A DNA stretch of 64,000 bases from Schistocerca nitens. Its lineage: Eukaryota; Arthropoda; Insecta; Orthoptera; Acrididae. A model generated the notes under the pieces. It had not been told where the DNA came from. It was given only the letters and a program-made list of their open reading frames with translations, and made no database searches. Made by a program: the position numbers and the translations under genes. The DNA is taken from NCBI RefSeq assembly GCF_023898315.1, contig NC_064614.1, positions 376,215,348 through 376,279,347 of the forward strand, given 5' to 3'. Shown here piece after piece: positions 12,258-23,569 of this stretch (its first letter is position 1; every line of letters starts with the position of its first letter).

Positions 12258-12560
12258 TACGGACAACGAACCACAGTTTACCGCTCAGGACTTTGAACAT
12301 TTTAGTACAATCAATGGTATCACTCACCTGACCAGTGTTCCGTTTCATCCTCAGTCGAACGGAGAAGATGAACGATTTATGCCCATGTTCAAGCAACAGA
12401 TAAACAAACTGCATGCCTGTCACACAGGGGGGAAAGAGCTGCTCGCAGCGTACCGCTCCCAATTCCGCGACGGTCCTTCTTCATGGCCGCTGCCAGCGCA
12501 CGCTGCTCCAGTTGCTGCACCCACCGCAGGTCGCAGCGCATCCAACGCTTAGTATTGCTT
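11918..12560 (+). pseudogene. gypsy (K02A2.6-like) integrase, fragment
   Basis: Integrase fragment with the zinc-finger part LLHQGHWAIVRSRQLAHRHC and CAENVSAPP, the core start VHIDCACPFWNAHW with the first catalytic Asp, then after a frameshift VLVTDNEPQFTAQDF with the second Asp and FHPQSNGEDERF with the Glu. LAAYRSQF follows as in relatives. The usual SDNGPQF is altered to TDNEPQF. A frameshift near 12180 and loss of everything upstream make it non-functional. Confidence 0.85.
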
Positions 12561-12830
12561 TGCGTCTTTTGATTTCATTCTTTTCAAAGTTTTTGGTCTC
12601 AGCTGGCTCTGGGAGAGAGGAATGATGTTTCGCAATTTTTACCTTTACGTGTATTTAATTCAACGTCCTGCTGGGTTCATGCATCGCTGTAAGGACCAGG
12701 TTCATGCTAGTCGATTGCGAGATACGTTCGCAGATTCTCTGTGTCCAGATTCGCATCCCACCGGGATCTTGCGACTGGCGCGTCCACCCCAGTTACTTTA
12801 TCGGCAGTGTGCGAAACCGATGGAACTAGA

Positions 12831-12847
12831 CCCCCCCCCCCCCCCCC
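12831..12847. repeat. Poly-C run (17 nt)
   Basis: Uninterrupted run of 17 C, followed by a further C-rich patch. Assembly length here may be inexact. Confidence 0.9.
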
Positions 12848-13000
12848 GCTCACGCCCCCCGCAGCAGCTGACCTTCCGTCTTCGACTCGGTGCCAACGTC
12901 GTCACCGATGCCGTCGTCATCGTTTCTGTTTGTCGTCGGACTGACTCAGGAAGACGGTGGGTGCCGTTTCGGCTCAACGGTGAGGCATTTTAGGGGGGTG

Positions 13001-14185
13001 GGATGGGGGAGGAAGGATTCGGCAGTCCTATAGCATCGACTGCACACCGACCAGAGCAGCGCAGCGAAACGACATCAAGAAGGCGCTGACGCGCTCGCCA
13101 TTGAAGGAGCGGGCAGCGCCACACCTCCAGAAAGACAGATTTCAGCGCCCCATATCAACGCTGGCTTAACGAGGAATCCATTGCTAGTCGGCCCCAGTTC
13201 GGCCACAGACCTCGAGAGCGTCTGTACTAGGGGATAGGAAGACGATAATTAGCCGGCGTTCTGTGAGTACTGATTATGTGTAAAAGTATTTGCATGTAGG
13301 AGGCACAGGAAGCACATCAAGCTTCCTCATAACAAGTTAAGTCATGTTCCTTTCCTTTTTAGGAATGAAGTATTCTGTAAATCACCAAGTGCTGTGTACA
13401 CATCATTTTGGATTCCTGCCACTGACCATCGCAACTTACATCCCTTTTATGTGTCGGTGCTGAGCCCAACAGTATCCGACAGAACAATACTGATTACACT
13501 CAAAGTATGCTCCATTTCTGAAAATAAGGATGTGGTGGTAGAACATCCATTTTACATTTGGCTGCCTCGTCTTACCCAGAAACACTCGTACCTGACATTC
13601 CTGCGCACTAGTCAGAAATGTTTTAGTCGGGCAGACCGGATTCCTCATCTCTGGCACCATCATAGCTTTCCAGCTGACAGCAGTGCAATGTTTCCTTCCC
13701 ATGTCGACTTCATTGGGTAGGGAGGAACCGCAAAGCACTCGTGGTGTGTATTCACTCTTGCCACTGGGAACCGCATCAACACATGTAGTCTCACTCTATT
13801 AATTCCAACTGTTGACATGTGGTACACCAGCGACAACCGTTCCGTTGGTTCCACTACGTGCTGCAGCTCCGTTGTTAACACTTGCTGTAATTTTCGTAGT
13901 CCCACTAAGAACAGCTGCGGTGGCAGTAACATAGGGCTTACTGCCACGTGACGGAATGCTTCTTACGTTCTTTCATCCAGTAAATTTAGTGGAATTTGCA
14001 TTTTCTCCAAGTAATAAATTTTTGGCAAAGTTCGTAGCATTTATATTTTCCATGTTGGTATTCTCGTTGCTACGAGTTTGTCACTTGTCATTTTTTTATT
14101 TGTAGTTCACTGTTGTTATTTTGGCCTACATATTGCCATTTTGTCATCTGAATGAGAGGAGCTGTGTACGTTAGAAAATGGAGTG
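13001..14185. other. Unassigned sequence, one short open frame
   Basis: Moderate GC. A 108-codon open frame at 13394-13720 (plus strand) and overlapping minus-strand frames are present, but none shows a family motif that I recognise. A 38-bp stretch at about 13084-13121 recurs at 17401-17440 inside the piggyBac remnant. Confidence 0.35.
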
Positions 14186-14480
14186 ACAAGTGGAGAAATC
14201 CGAACGTTTCCGGGATATTCTTCTGTTTGAGTTCAACAGAGGGGTGACAGCGACAGAGGCAGTCACAAACATTTGCGCCGTGTATGGGCATAATGCCATT
14301 GGAACAATCATGGTAAGAAAATGGTTTGCTTGTTTTAAGGAGGATCTTTTTGTCATTAGTGATTCTCCACGTTCAGGACGACCTTCGAGGTTTGATGAAG
14401 ATCATTTAAACGCATTAACCCACAATAATCCACGTCAGTGTACTCGAGGCAATATGATGAATAATGATCATGTATTTCCC
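14180..14480 (+). pseudogene. mariner transposase, N-terminal fragment
   Basis: Start of a mariner-type transposase: MEKSERFRDILLFEFNRGVT (from 14190), AVYGHNAIGTIMVRKWF, and SDSPRSGRPSRFDEDHLNAL, which are the two helix-turn-helix DNA-binding units and the linker. The match stops after DNPRQCTRG-like sequence near 14450. The catalytic domain is missing. A C-terminal piece of a mariner transposase is found at 20.09 kb in the same orientation, but I cannot tell if the two come from one copy. Confidence 0.85.
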
Positions 14481-15464
14481 TTGAACAAATTATCCAATTT
14501 TCTGAAATTGTTATCATTTGTCTGTCGGTACATATTCGTCATATCTACCGATTTCCATGCCACATTCTGCTAATTCCTTCGTGGTATGTCGTGTTCTATG
14601 GGGGATGGGGGGGGGGGAATTCTCGGATTGCTAGTGGACACACAGACTCATAGTCGGGCTAACAGCGAATATTGCAATCAACGTAAATTTTTTACTGTAT
14701 AAAGACGTATAAGCACCAGGTGAACTTCGGGATTTTACTCTAGAGTGTGGCTGAAATTGGCTGTGCTTAGTAAGCTGAAGATGGGCAGACCATCCAGGCT
14801 ACTGTAGCGAGATGTTAATGTCCTGCTTGCACTACAAAATTAATTGTATTGTTTTCTTGTACCCATATTGTGTTCAGTAACCACCTATGTGAGGCTACCA
14901 GCGGAGTAAATTTGTGTCCTTTTTGAATGAAGGAATACTCGAAAGATTAATCCTTCGGTTGTATCCATTTTTTTCTTCTAATAGGCACAGTCCCTTTGTT
15001 GATTTGTTTAATCATATCACAACTTTGTCTCTGTTACTTAAAGTGCCTCTGTTCGTGACTTCATCAGATTGCTGCGTAAACAGTCGGTTTGCTAGGCTTG
15101 TATGTGTCTGTAACAGCTTTCTGACTCGTTAAATACGCTGATGCTGTCTCCAGCAATGGAAGAGGAAACTTCAGGCCTTATGCGCACAATACAAAATCAG
15201 TAATATACGAATAAATTCTTTTATCTCGTTGGCCTTTCAAGCTCTTACAGAGCTAATACGTATATGAACACGTGCTGTTGTAGTGTGAATAAACCTACCC
15301 CTCAGTTTCTCTTGTTTGATTTAACCTTTATAACTCTGTACTCACCTGCCATTGAACTTCACTGATTTCCAATATATTTAACTTCGACCTAGCTTTTTCC
15401 TTTTCCCAGTTTCCTAACATATCTGCCTGATAAAGTGATTTAACATTCAACTCACCGACCCGTA
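14481..15464. other. Unassigned sequence
   Basis: AT-rich, with a G-run near 14603-14618. No coding or repeat family was recognised. Confidence 0.35.
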
Positions 15465-15855
15465 AAATGCCAGTGTTGTTTTTCCTGATGGCGACGTCCT
15501 CCAGAGTATTCCCCGCACGGAGATTCGAACAGGGGCTATTCTACCTTCGGAATATTTTACCCAATAGGCAATCGTCACAATAAAGCCATACAGGAGAGCT
15601 GGATACCACCCCTGCAGTTTTTCTTGCTGTCTTCTGGTTACAGTACCACCACAGCAAGGTTACTTCGGCTAATTTTACAAGGTCAGAATAATCACACACC
15701 CAAACTGTATCCCCTCCACCAACTAAAACGGCTTCTGACCAACTTCATGGTTAGATTGGCCTCACGACAGATACATCTCCACTGTGGTTGCAACTAATCT
15801 GTATCGTTCAAACACACAAACCACCCCTCTTCGGTAAGATCCATGGTTCGTCGTT
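15465..15855 (-). mobile_element. Probable dispersed SINE-like repeat
   Basis: I recognise this as a diverged copy of a dispersed orthopteran repeat. On the minus strand there is a B-box-like GTTCGAATCTCCG stretch at about 15520-15532. Length and termini are estimated, and no target duplication was found. Confidence 0.45.
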
Positions 15856-15911
15856 AGATGTGGACCTGACAAGGTAAGATAGGCCGCCAAATATGGATCC
15901 AGGATGAAGAA

Positions 15912-16800
15912 ATATTATGGTGGCCATTAAAACTGTACCACCGCCTTGATGATATGCAACAAACATATTGGCGTAAAATCTACTGCGTGCTTGGATATGT
16001 AAATAAGCGTTTCAGCACAACCACACAGTGTAGATAGATATAACGATGTCTAGATTCTGTATACAAGGAAAGATAACGGAGCGGGTTTCTGATTCAGTAT
16101 CGCACTTGAATGCTGGTTGTTTCTGAGAAGGTCGCGTCGTGCCTCTTGTAAGAAGGCAACACGTCTACTTGCGGGCTACATGCTCAACCGCGTGCGCACT
16201 GCTTCTACGTGAGCATGAGGAAGTGGCGATAACTGAGACATTCATGTTTCAATTGGACATTGTTCATAAACATTGGTAAATGTAAGAACATGACAGAGTG
16301 GCATAAAAGGGTAATTGTGTTTCACAGTTGCCAGGACCATACAGTGTGTTGGTGTCTCGCAGCGGACTGTTCACGTCTCTAAAGGCAGTGGTGTAACACA
16401 CTTGGTCACGAAACAGGACGACAGAAGTTGGTGATAAGAAGAGCCAGACTGTGATGGACCGGAGAGACCATTCACGGCAAGTGAATCAAAATCGAAGGAG
16501 TTGGTGCAGGCAGTGAATGAATGTCCGCCCCAACCTGTTGGGCAGAGAACGTTGCAGCAGGTAATGCGTGCAATGAACTTGGAATCGGCCACCTCGCAAG
16601 AGGCAATTGCTCACACGGGCATGTAAAGACGACAGTAGCGAAGTTCGTCGGGTTGGAAGAATATATGACTGATTTTTTGGATTCTCCACCAAACTACTAA
16701 ATCTCGATTGGCTTGCAAAATCACCTGACTTCAGCCCCATGGAAGATCTATCGGACATGGAATAGAGGGTAAAACGCCGACACTAACGTCCGCGTAATTT
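15912..16800 (+). mobile_element. Decayed Tc1-like transposon
   Basis: The left end GGTGGCCATTAAAACTG near 15920 resembles a Tc1-family terminal repeat that I associate with Orthoptera. The 3' part reads in pieces as a transposase: a DNA-binding linker region (about 16500-16600) and LDWLAKSPDFSPMEDLSD (about 16710-16760), the site that normally carries the third catalytic residue (Asp in place of Glu here). The central catalytic region is missing or unreadable. Confidence 0.55.
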
Positions 16801-16871
16801 GTTGGAAGCGATCAGACCATATACATATAAACATGAAAGACAACCAGAGAGAAATAAATAAAGGGTTGTAT

Positions 16872-17750
16872 CATATTTGCAGTCTGAAAGGGGAATCACT
16901 GGAGATAAATTTGGACCATATTTTCAGTCTGAAAGGGAAATCACTGTAGATAACTTTTTTTTTACTTCCATACTGCTAGCTGAAAAATTGTTGGATCACA
17001 ACTTAGCTGAAACTCTTAGAGCATACGAAATAGAAATATCACAACAGATTTTGCCTTGTGCAACAAAAGAGGAAATATCTTCATAACTTGGATTCACACA
17101 AAAGATGACCATTGTCTCATCTGTGCCACAAGAAAATAAGACACCTATCACAATTTTTTACTATAATGAGAATAGAGTAGGAGTAAATATGGGTGATACG
17201 ACGACAAGACACTACAGCTGTGAACGTACAACAAACCGTCGGCCGTACCGAATATTCTTAGAAAAGGTGGACATCATAGGTCTCACTGCATATATTCTGT
17301 GGTCACAAAATCACCCAGACTGGCAGAAAGGATCCATAAAAAAGAGGAGGCATTATCTTTGGGAAATTGTCCTGAGACTAGCGAAACCTCACGTGGAAGA
17401 CGCTGACGCGCTCGCCATTGGAAGGAGCGGGCAGCACCACAGCAACACTACTTCCAGAACTAGTAAGAGCCATTGAAATTATAGAAATTGAAGTTCAGAA
17501 GGCATATTCTACTGAAGGTATCAAAGAAGAGACTCCAAAACTGCCGACAGGAAAAGCTGTGTACTGTATCCGAGAAACGAAGCTCGGAAAACTAGATCCA
17601 TGGGGCGAACAGTGCAAGAAACCAGTGAGCCAAAACCATAGAAGAAACACAATTGCGATAAAATGTCCTCAGTGAGAGTCACCTGAAAAGACTAATTTTG
17701 ATTATCTGTTCTGTCAGAAAAGTGACTATACACTTAAGTCCTTAAATTTT
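16872..17750 (+). pseudogene. piggyBac-like transposase, C-terminal fragment
   Basis: Remnant of a DDD transposase that targets TTAA. Readable parts: ITVDNFFFTSILLAEKLLDH (about 16930-16990), matching the conserved DNWFTS-LA region with the second catalytic Asp, then PITIFYYNENRVGVNMGDTT (about 17130-17195), matching the YNxxKGGVDxxD region, in which the third catalytic Asp is retained as GD. The C-terminal end has a cysteine-rich piece (YCIRET...CKKPVSQNH, 17560-17640). A 45-bp tandem duplication lies at 16872-16960. A foreign-looking 40 bp at 17401-17440 interrupts the similarity. Confidence 0.82.
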
Positions 17751-17868
17751 GAATGTTTGGACAATAAAACAACAATGATGGCTCGAAATCTTTAATATAC
17801 CACCAGGTTACATTAGTAGTTGACATCCTGAAATATTTTGTAACTGTATGACGTATAGCAAATATTTT

Positions 17869-18110
17869 TACAAATATTTGCTATTAAAAACAGTCTTGAT
17901 CACAATTTATTTAGTACGGTGACCGGTTTCGACCACTACTGTAGTCATCTTCAGACCAATGAGTAACAACCTCCTCCTGCTTGAGTAGTGATTCTCTAGC
18001 AGAAGGAGGTTCTTACTCATTGCTCTGAAGATGACCACAGTAGTGGTCGAAACCGGTCACCATACTAAATAAATTGTGATCAAGACTGTTTTTAATAGCA
18101 AATATTTGTA
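17869..18110. repeat. 242-bp palindromic repeat (MITE-like)
   Basis: Two arms of about 115 bp are near-perfect reverse complements (17869-17985 and 17995-18110). Each arm carries a TCTGAAGATGACCAC-like element and GTGGTCGAAACCGGTCAC. The centre is a short unpaired stretch near 17990. The RNA would form one long hairpin. No protein is encoded. Confidence 0.9.
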
Positions 18111-18271
18111 ACATATTGATCAATGTCACTCCAATAATGTATTCAAAAGTAAATATTTTTACAATGTTCACCATGAGTAGCTACATTACCCTCTTGGTAA
18201 CCGTAAGGTAACTTTTATAGGAGAAGGGGTAATGGTGTACTTCCGAGTATTCATTCGAATTGTTGATTTTG

Positions 18272-18463
18272 GGCCGGCCGGAGTGGCCGTGCGGTTCTAG
18301 GTGCTACAGTCTGCAACCGAGCGACTGCTACGGTCGCAGGTTCGAATCCTGCCTCGGGCATGGATGTGTGTGATGTCCTTATGTTAGTTAGGTTTAATTA
18401 GTTCTCGGTAACTGATGACCTCAGAAGTTAAGTCGCATAGTGCTCAGAGCCATTTGAACCATT
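18272..18463 (+). mobile_element. tRNA-derived SINE
   Basis: Full-length copy of the family seen at 0.86 kb. A tRNA-like head GGCCGGCCGGAGTGGCCGTG at the left, B box GGTTCGAATCC at about 18340, and tail GCCATTTGAACCATTTG. Target duplication TTGTTGATTTTG, 12 bp, at 18260-18271 and 18463-18474, so this is a complete insertion. Confidence 0.95.
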
Positions 18464-18720
18464 TGTTGATTTTGACTAAAACTCCATTGGTATTCAGCAA
18501 GTACTGCGAGCTGCTTGGAGTACAGAAAAGAGTACACATAACAAAACATTTCTAAGAGCCTGCAGAACAACTCGGCCGAGCGGCCTTAGCATACGACTAC
18601 TCTTTTTCAACTTTAGTTACAGTAAATGTTAGGTATTTGTATTAGAGCTTGTTGGAATGTAATACCTCCGAATCTTTTATTCAGTTCTCAATATCGGTTG
18701 AGGTGTTACATGTCATGAAA

Positions 18721-19841
18721 TTACTCGAGTTTCCCACTTCGCTGATGCAAGTTGCAACCCATTGTAGTGTGTAAAGTTGTGATGCAACAACACTGAACAG
18801 CTAAGGAAACTGTTACACCTGCATAATATCGTTTAGGACACCAGCGAGCACGCAGAAGGGCCGCAAAATGACGTGGCAGGGACTCGACTAATGTCTGAAG
18901 TAGTGCTGGAGGGAATTGACACCATGAGTCCTGCAGGGCTATACATAAATCCGTCAGAGTAGGAGGGGCTCGAGATCCCTTCTGAACAGCTCGTTCCAAG
19001 GCATCCGAGATATGCTCAGTAATGTTCATGTCTGGGGAGTTTGGTGGCCACCAGAATTGTTTAAACTCAGAAGAGTGTTCCTGGAAGCACTCTGTAGCAA
19101 TTATGGACGTGTGAGATGTCGCACTGTCCTACTGGAATTGCCCAAGTCCTTCGGACATGAATGGATGCAAGTGATCAGACAGGATCTTGTACGTGTCACC
19201 TGTCAGAGTCGTATGGAGACGTATCAGGGGTACCACTCCAACTACACACACCGCACACTATCACAGAGCCTCCATCAGCTTGATCAGTCCTCTGCTGACA
19301 CGCAGGGTCCATGGATTCGTGAGATTGTCTCCATACCCATACAGGTCCATCCGCTCGATACAATTTGAAACGAGATTCGTCCGACCATGCAAATTGTTTC
19401 TATTCGTCAACAGAGCAATGCTGGTGTCGACGGGCCCAGTCGAGGCGTAAAGCTTTGTGTCGTGCAGCCATCAAGGGTACACGAGTGGGCCTTTAGCTCC
19501 GAAAGCCCATATCGATAATGTTTCGTTGAATGGTTCGCACGCTGACACTTGTTGATGGCCCAGCACTGAAATCTGCAGCAATTTGTGGAAGGGTTGCAGT
19601 TCAGTCATGCTGAAAGTTTCTCTTCAGTCGTCTTTGGCCCTGTTTTGGAGGATAGTTTCCCGGCTCCAGCGACGTCGGGGATTTGATGTTTTACTGGATT
19701 CTTAATATTGACGGTACACACATGAAATGGTCGTACGGAAAATCCCCTCTTCATCGCTATCTCGTAGATGCTATGTTCCATCGCTCGTGCGCCGACTATA
19801 ACACCACGTTCGGACATACTTAAACCTTGATAACCTGCCAT
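18721..19841 (-). pseudogene. Tc1-like transposase, broken
   Basis: Read from the right: MAGYQGLSMSERGVIVGARA (start at about 19841) is the helix-turn-helix N-terminus. After several frameshifts the catalytic end is readable: a DSATSHTS stretch with the second Asp (a stop replaces a Gln just before it, near 19140), WWPPNSPDMNITEH with the Glu (about 19030), then ALERAVQKGSRAPPTLTDL and LVESLPRHFAALLRARW at the C-terminus. By my count 36 residues separate Asp and Glu. Not functional. Confidence 0.85.
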
Positions 19842-19988
19842 TGTAGCAGCAGTAATCGAGCTAAGAACTGCGCTAGACACTTGTCATCTTACATAGGCGT
19901 TGCCGACCGCAGCGCCGTATTCGACCTGTTTACATATCTCTATACTTGGATATGCATGTCTATACCAATTGGTTTGGCGCTTCAGAGT
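18721..19988 (-). mobile_element. Decayed Tc1-like transposon (DD36E type)
   Basis: Minus-strand Tc1-like element. Its upstream terminal region is at the right (to about 19988, ending in TTTGGCGCTTCAGAG). The left terminal repeat was not found, so the downstream end is probably truncated near 18720. Confidence 0.8.
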
Positions 19989-20039
19989 ACGTCGGTGCGT
20001 GAGAGACGTTCAGAAAACTGAAAGCACGAATTCAAAGAG

Positions 20040-20335
20040 TTCCACATATGGAGCACCCTATTCATGTGTAACAATCCGATGCCTTGAGTTCACTGTCACT
20101 GATCATGTTTCGTACTGTCCCAACTTGGCTCCATCCGATTTACACCTGTTTCTAAAACTTAAAGAACACCTTCGAAGACCTCACTTTGACACTAATGAAG
20201 AGGTAAGGTTGTGATTCCGTCAGCAAACTCAAACAGTGTACAGTGATGCTATCAAAAAACTGGTCTGTCGTTGGGAGAAATGTGTTCGTAGCCCGGGTAA
20301 CAATGTTGAGAAAATATATGCAGGAATGAAGAATA
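20040..20335 (+). pseudogene. mariner transposase, C-terminal fragment
   Basis: The C-terminal third of a mariner transposase: VSYCPNLAPSDLHLFLKLKE contains the third catalytic Asp (relatives read YSPDLAPSD). It is followed by HLRRPHFDTNEEV, then after a stop near 20212 FRQQTQTVYSDAIKKLVCRW and EKCVRSPGNNVEK. It starts abruptly after the Tc1 end near 19988. Confidence 0.85.
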
Positions 20336-20344
20336 AAGATGCAG

Positions 20345-22075
20345 AATGTTAATAAAGTTACTCTTATTTACAAAGGATTAAGATGGAAGTACAAAACTGT
20401 CCATAGAAATTCAGGAATACAGAGATACAAGTCGCTGAGGAATGAAATGAGAAGAAAGTGCAAGTAAGCTAAGACGAAATGGCTGCATGAAGAATTTGAC
20501 GAATTCGAAAGATAAATGATTGTCGGAAGGAGAGACGCAGCATATTTAAAAGTCAAAAAACCTTCGGAGAAATTAAAATCAATCATGTTAACATTAAGAG
20601 TGCAGCGGGAATTCCACTGTAAAATGCAGAGGAGACAGCGGATAGTTGGAAAGAAGAGCTTTGGAAGACTTAAGGCAGAAGGGATACGTACTGCAATATT
20701 CCATCAAAATTTCTAAAATCACCGTGAAAGTGGCAACAAAATTACTATTCACGTTTGTGTGCAGAATGTTTAGTCTGGCAATATATTATCAGGCTTTCGG
20801 AAAAATATCATCCACACAATTACGAAGACTGCAGGAACTGACAAGTGCAAGGATTATCGCACAATCAGCGTAAGAGCTCATGCATCCAAGTTTATGACAA
20901 GAATAATATACAGAAGAATGGAAAAGAAAATTGAGGATCTGTTAGATAACGATGAGTTTGGGTTTATGAAAGATTAAGAGTCCAGAGAGGCAATTCTGAC
21001 GTTGCCGTTGATAGTGGAAGCAAGACTAAAGAAAAATCAAGACACGTTCATAGGATCTATCGACCTGGAAAAAGCGTTGCATAGTATCAAATGGTGCTAA
21101 ATGTTCTAAATTCTGAGGCAAACAGGGGTAAGCTATAGGGAGAAACAGATAACATGTAACATGTACAAGAGCCAAGAGGGAGTAGTAAGAGTGGAAAACT
21201 AAGAACTAAGAGCTCGGATTAGAAAGGGTGTTAGTCAGGGCTGTACTTTTTCGCCCCTACTGTTCAATCTGTATATCGAAGAAGCAATGATGTAAATAAA
21301 AGAAAGGTTCGGTAATGAAATTAAAATTCAAGGTTAAAAGATGTTAATGATACCATTTGCTGATGGCATTGCTGTACTCAGTGAAAGTGAAGAAGAATTA
21401 AATGATCTGCTGAATGGGATGAACAGTCTAATAAGAACAGAATATGTCCTGAGAGTAAATAGAAGAAAGACGAAAATAAGGAGAAATAACAGAAATGAAA
21501 ACAGCGATAAACTTAACCTCAGGACTGATAGTCACTAAGTAGAATTAATTAAGGAATTCTACTACATAAGCAGCAAAATAACCAGTGACGGACGGAGCAA
21601 GAAGGACATCAAAAGCAGACAAGACTGGCAAAAAGGGCATTCCTGGCCAAGAGAAGTCTCAAACATAGACCTTAATCTGAACAAGGATTTTATAAGAATG
21701 TACGTTTGGAGCGCGCATTGTATGGTAGTGAAACATGGAGTGTGGGAAAACCGGAACGGAAGAGAAACGAAACTTTTGGAATGTGGTGCTACAGAGGAAT
21801 GTTGAAAATTAGGTAGCCTTATAAGGAAATGAATGATTAGGTTCTGTGCAGAATCTGAGAGGAAAGGAATATGTAGATAACGATGACAACAATAACGGAC
21901 GGGATGATGGCACCTCTGTTAAGACATCAGGAAATAACTTCCATGGTAATTCATTCTGGTAACTGAGTCTGGAAACTTCCATGGTACTAGACGGAGCTGT
22001 AGAGGGTAAAAGCTGTAGAGGAAGACAAAGATTTGAGTACATCCAGCAAATAATTGAAGCTGTAGGTTGCTAGTG
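20345..22075 (+). mobile_element. Decayed non-LTR retrotransposon
   Basis: A second, different LINE. Part of the region upstream of RT (20345-20850) and the RT itself are present, full of stops and frameshifts. The end near 22075 is estimated from loss of coding similarity. It begins directly after the mariner fragment. I could not assign the clade with confidence (RTE- or CR1-like). Confidence 0.75.
20838..22060 (+). pseudogene. LINE reverse transcriptase, heavily broken
   Basis: Reads in pieces as RT: KTAGTDKCKDYRTISVRAHA (finger), DEFGFMKD, GSIDLEKALHSI (motif A), RKGVSQGCTFSPLLFNLYIE (motif B), and FADGIAVLSESEEELNDLLN (motif C; the usual FADD has become FADG, so a catalytic Asp is lost). 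The thumb and C-terminal region follow (SSKITSDGRSKKDIKSR, MYVWSA). At least six stops interrupt it. Confidence 0.88.
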
Positions 22076-22313
22076 CTACTCTGTATTTTACGGGTGTCAT
22101 CTCGTCTACCTTGCTGTCAAATAGTGTCCTATACGTCATTTTTCCCTGTAGTCTAAAATGTCACAGGTTACGAAATGGCGCAAAAACGTGAAAGTATTGC
22201 ATTGATTTATTTGTGTTGGTAACTACAAATGTAAACACAGCGGATAACATGTTCCTTATGTGATGTAGTATGTACTGGGAGTCTATAATTAAAGTTTCAG
22301 TTTCAAAACGCAG

Positions 22314-22545
22314 TAAACAAATGTCGTGTGACGAGGACCTCCCGTCGGATACCGTTTGCCGCGTGCAAGTCTTTCGATTTGACGCCACTTCGGCGACTTT
22401 CTTGTCGATGGGGATGAAATGATGATGATTAGGACAACATAATACCCAGTCGCTGAGCGAGAAAATCTCCGACCAGCCGGGAATCGAACCCGTGCCTTTA
22501 AAATTGACATTCTGTCACGCTGACCACTCAGCTACCGGGGGCAGA
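22314..22545 (-). mobile_element. tRNA-derived SINE (second family)
   Basis: The tRNA-like head is at the right (reverse complement CCCCCGGTAGCTGAGTGGTC, then GGGTTCGATTCCCGGC as B box). The body runs left through CATCGACAAGAAAG to about 22314. A 10-bp target duplication CAAAACGCAG is at 22304-22313 and 22546-22555. It lies inside the left terminal repeat of the mariner-like element. Confidence 0.93.
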
Positions 22546-22959
22546 CAAAACGCAGCAGAAAGAGAGCAAGTGACCAAAATAAAATCGAAATAGAACAGCA
22601 TTCTATTCATGCAGGAGGAAACGTCATGATTAAAAAAAAAAGGTACCAGTAGGTTGCTTTGCAATCGTCTTAAATTGAATCGGGTCGGTTGCATTAGACA
22701 TATGAATCGCAATACGATGGCTCTGGTTTGGGTTGCACATTACACCACCCATACTGATCAGTTTTCATGACTGCACAAATTTTGCAGTCAGCCTATCTAC
22801 CACGGCGAAGTCGTACCACATCGGATGCGAAAAATCGGTTTATAATTTCCTCGAGGCAAGAAATCGCATAAAAAGCAAAATGACAACTGTTTTTAATTGT
22901 CCTGGGGCCAAGAACCTCATAAAAAACTAAATGTCATCGGATATTAACTGTCGTGAGAC

Positions 22960-23520
22960 TGGCACAAGACATGTTCAATATACCGTCCACCGTTTTCTGC
23001 CACCAGCTGAAATCGAGAAACAGAATATTCCATAACAAAACGGTTTGTCTCGGCGGTCACATCAGAATGCGTTGTGCAATGCTCGCCTTCAATTCAGCTA
23101 CGTTCGTAATGGGAGTACTGAACACAATATTTATCAGATAACGCCAGAGCCCGAAGCCACACGATTCAAGATTAGGTGATTTGGGCGGCCAGGCTGTAGG
23201 GAAATGACAGCCGATAATAATGCTAGCAATTCCGTAATGCCTCTGGAGAAGTCGCTTCAGTGTTTGCATTGTACGGAGGAGGACCATCTCCCACAAAAAG
23301 ATCATACCCACACATCCAAGCTGTTGAATGGCTGGAATCACGATGGTGCTCTAAAGACTCTTATAACGTTTACTAGTGACGGTGCAGGTAATAGGAAAAA
23401 ATACCGTCATAGCATAAATGATGCCATCAATCCACACCACCGTCACCTTCGCAGGTTGATGTGAGTGCGAGTTTCCCATTGCCAACATTCTCCAATTCAC
23501 ATATCATACGTTTTTACGTA
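22960..23520 (-). pseudogene. DUF4817-type mariner transposase, catalytic end
   Basis: Read from about 23520 down: YVKTYDM (relatives read GYVNTQNC), PAKVTVVWIDGIIYAMTVFF, VIPAIQQLGCVGMIFL, then LLQRHYGIASIIIGCHFPTA, WPPKSPNLESCGFGLWRYLI and TNVAELKASIAQRI. Relatives read SPDLNPCDFWLW at the third catalytic Asp; here the sequence is SPNLESCGFGLW, so the Asp is Gly. The region of the second Asp (QDGAPPH) is also lost. Confidence 0.85.
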
Positions 23521-23569
23521 GTTTGCTTTATTAGTTGTGCTGAATATTATTCTTGTAAATATGTTGTCA

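Larger units (their letters stand above)
10866..13000 (+). mobile_element. Second gypsy element fragment (K02A2.6-like), partly duplicated
   Basis: 3' part of a gypsy element of a different lineage, plus strand. Only integrase and what may be its C-terminal extension are present. The first 350 bp of it appear twice because of the tandem duplication. It abuts a minus-strand gag, so either it inserted there or a rearrangement joined the two. The 3' boundary is uncertain; no LTR was identified. The sequence after 13000 (to about 13250) may still belong to it. Confidence 0.75.

Noticed and set aside
13394..13720. 108-codon plus-strand gene
   Set aside because: Antisense frames of similar length overlap it, and no motif or homologue is recognised. 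Left as unassigned.
18272..18345. tRNA gene
   Set aside because: The A and B boxes belong to a SINE with tail and target duplication, and no clean cloverleaf with acceptor stem can be drawn. The same holds for the other SINE heads.
14190..20335. One single mariner element spanning from the N-terminal piece (14.2 kb) to the C-terminal piece (20.1 kb)
   Set aside because: Orientation fits, but 5.6 kb of unrelated remnants lie between and the catalytic centre is absent, so a common origin cannot be shown.
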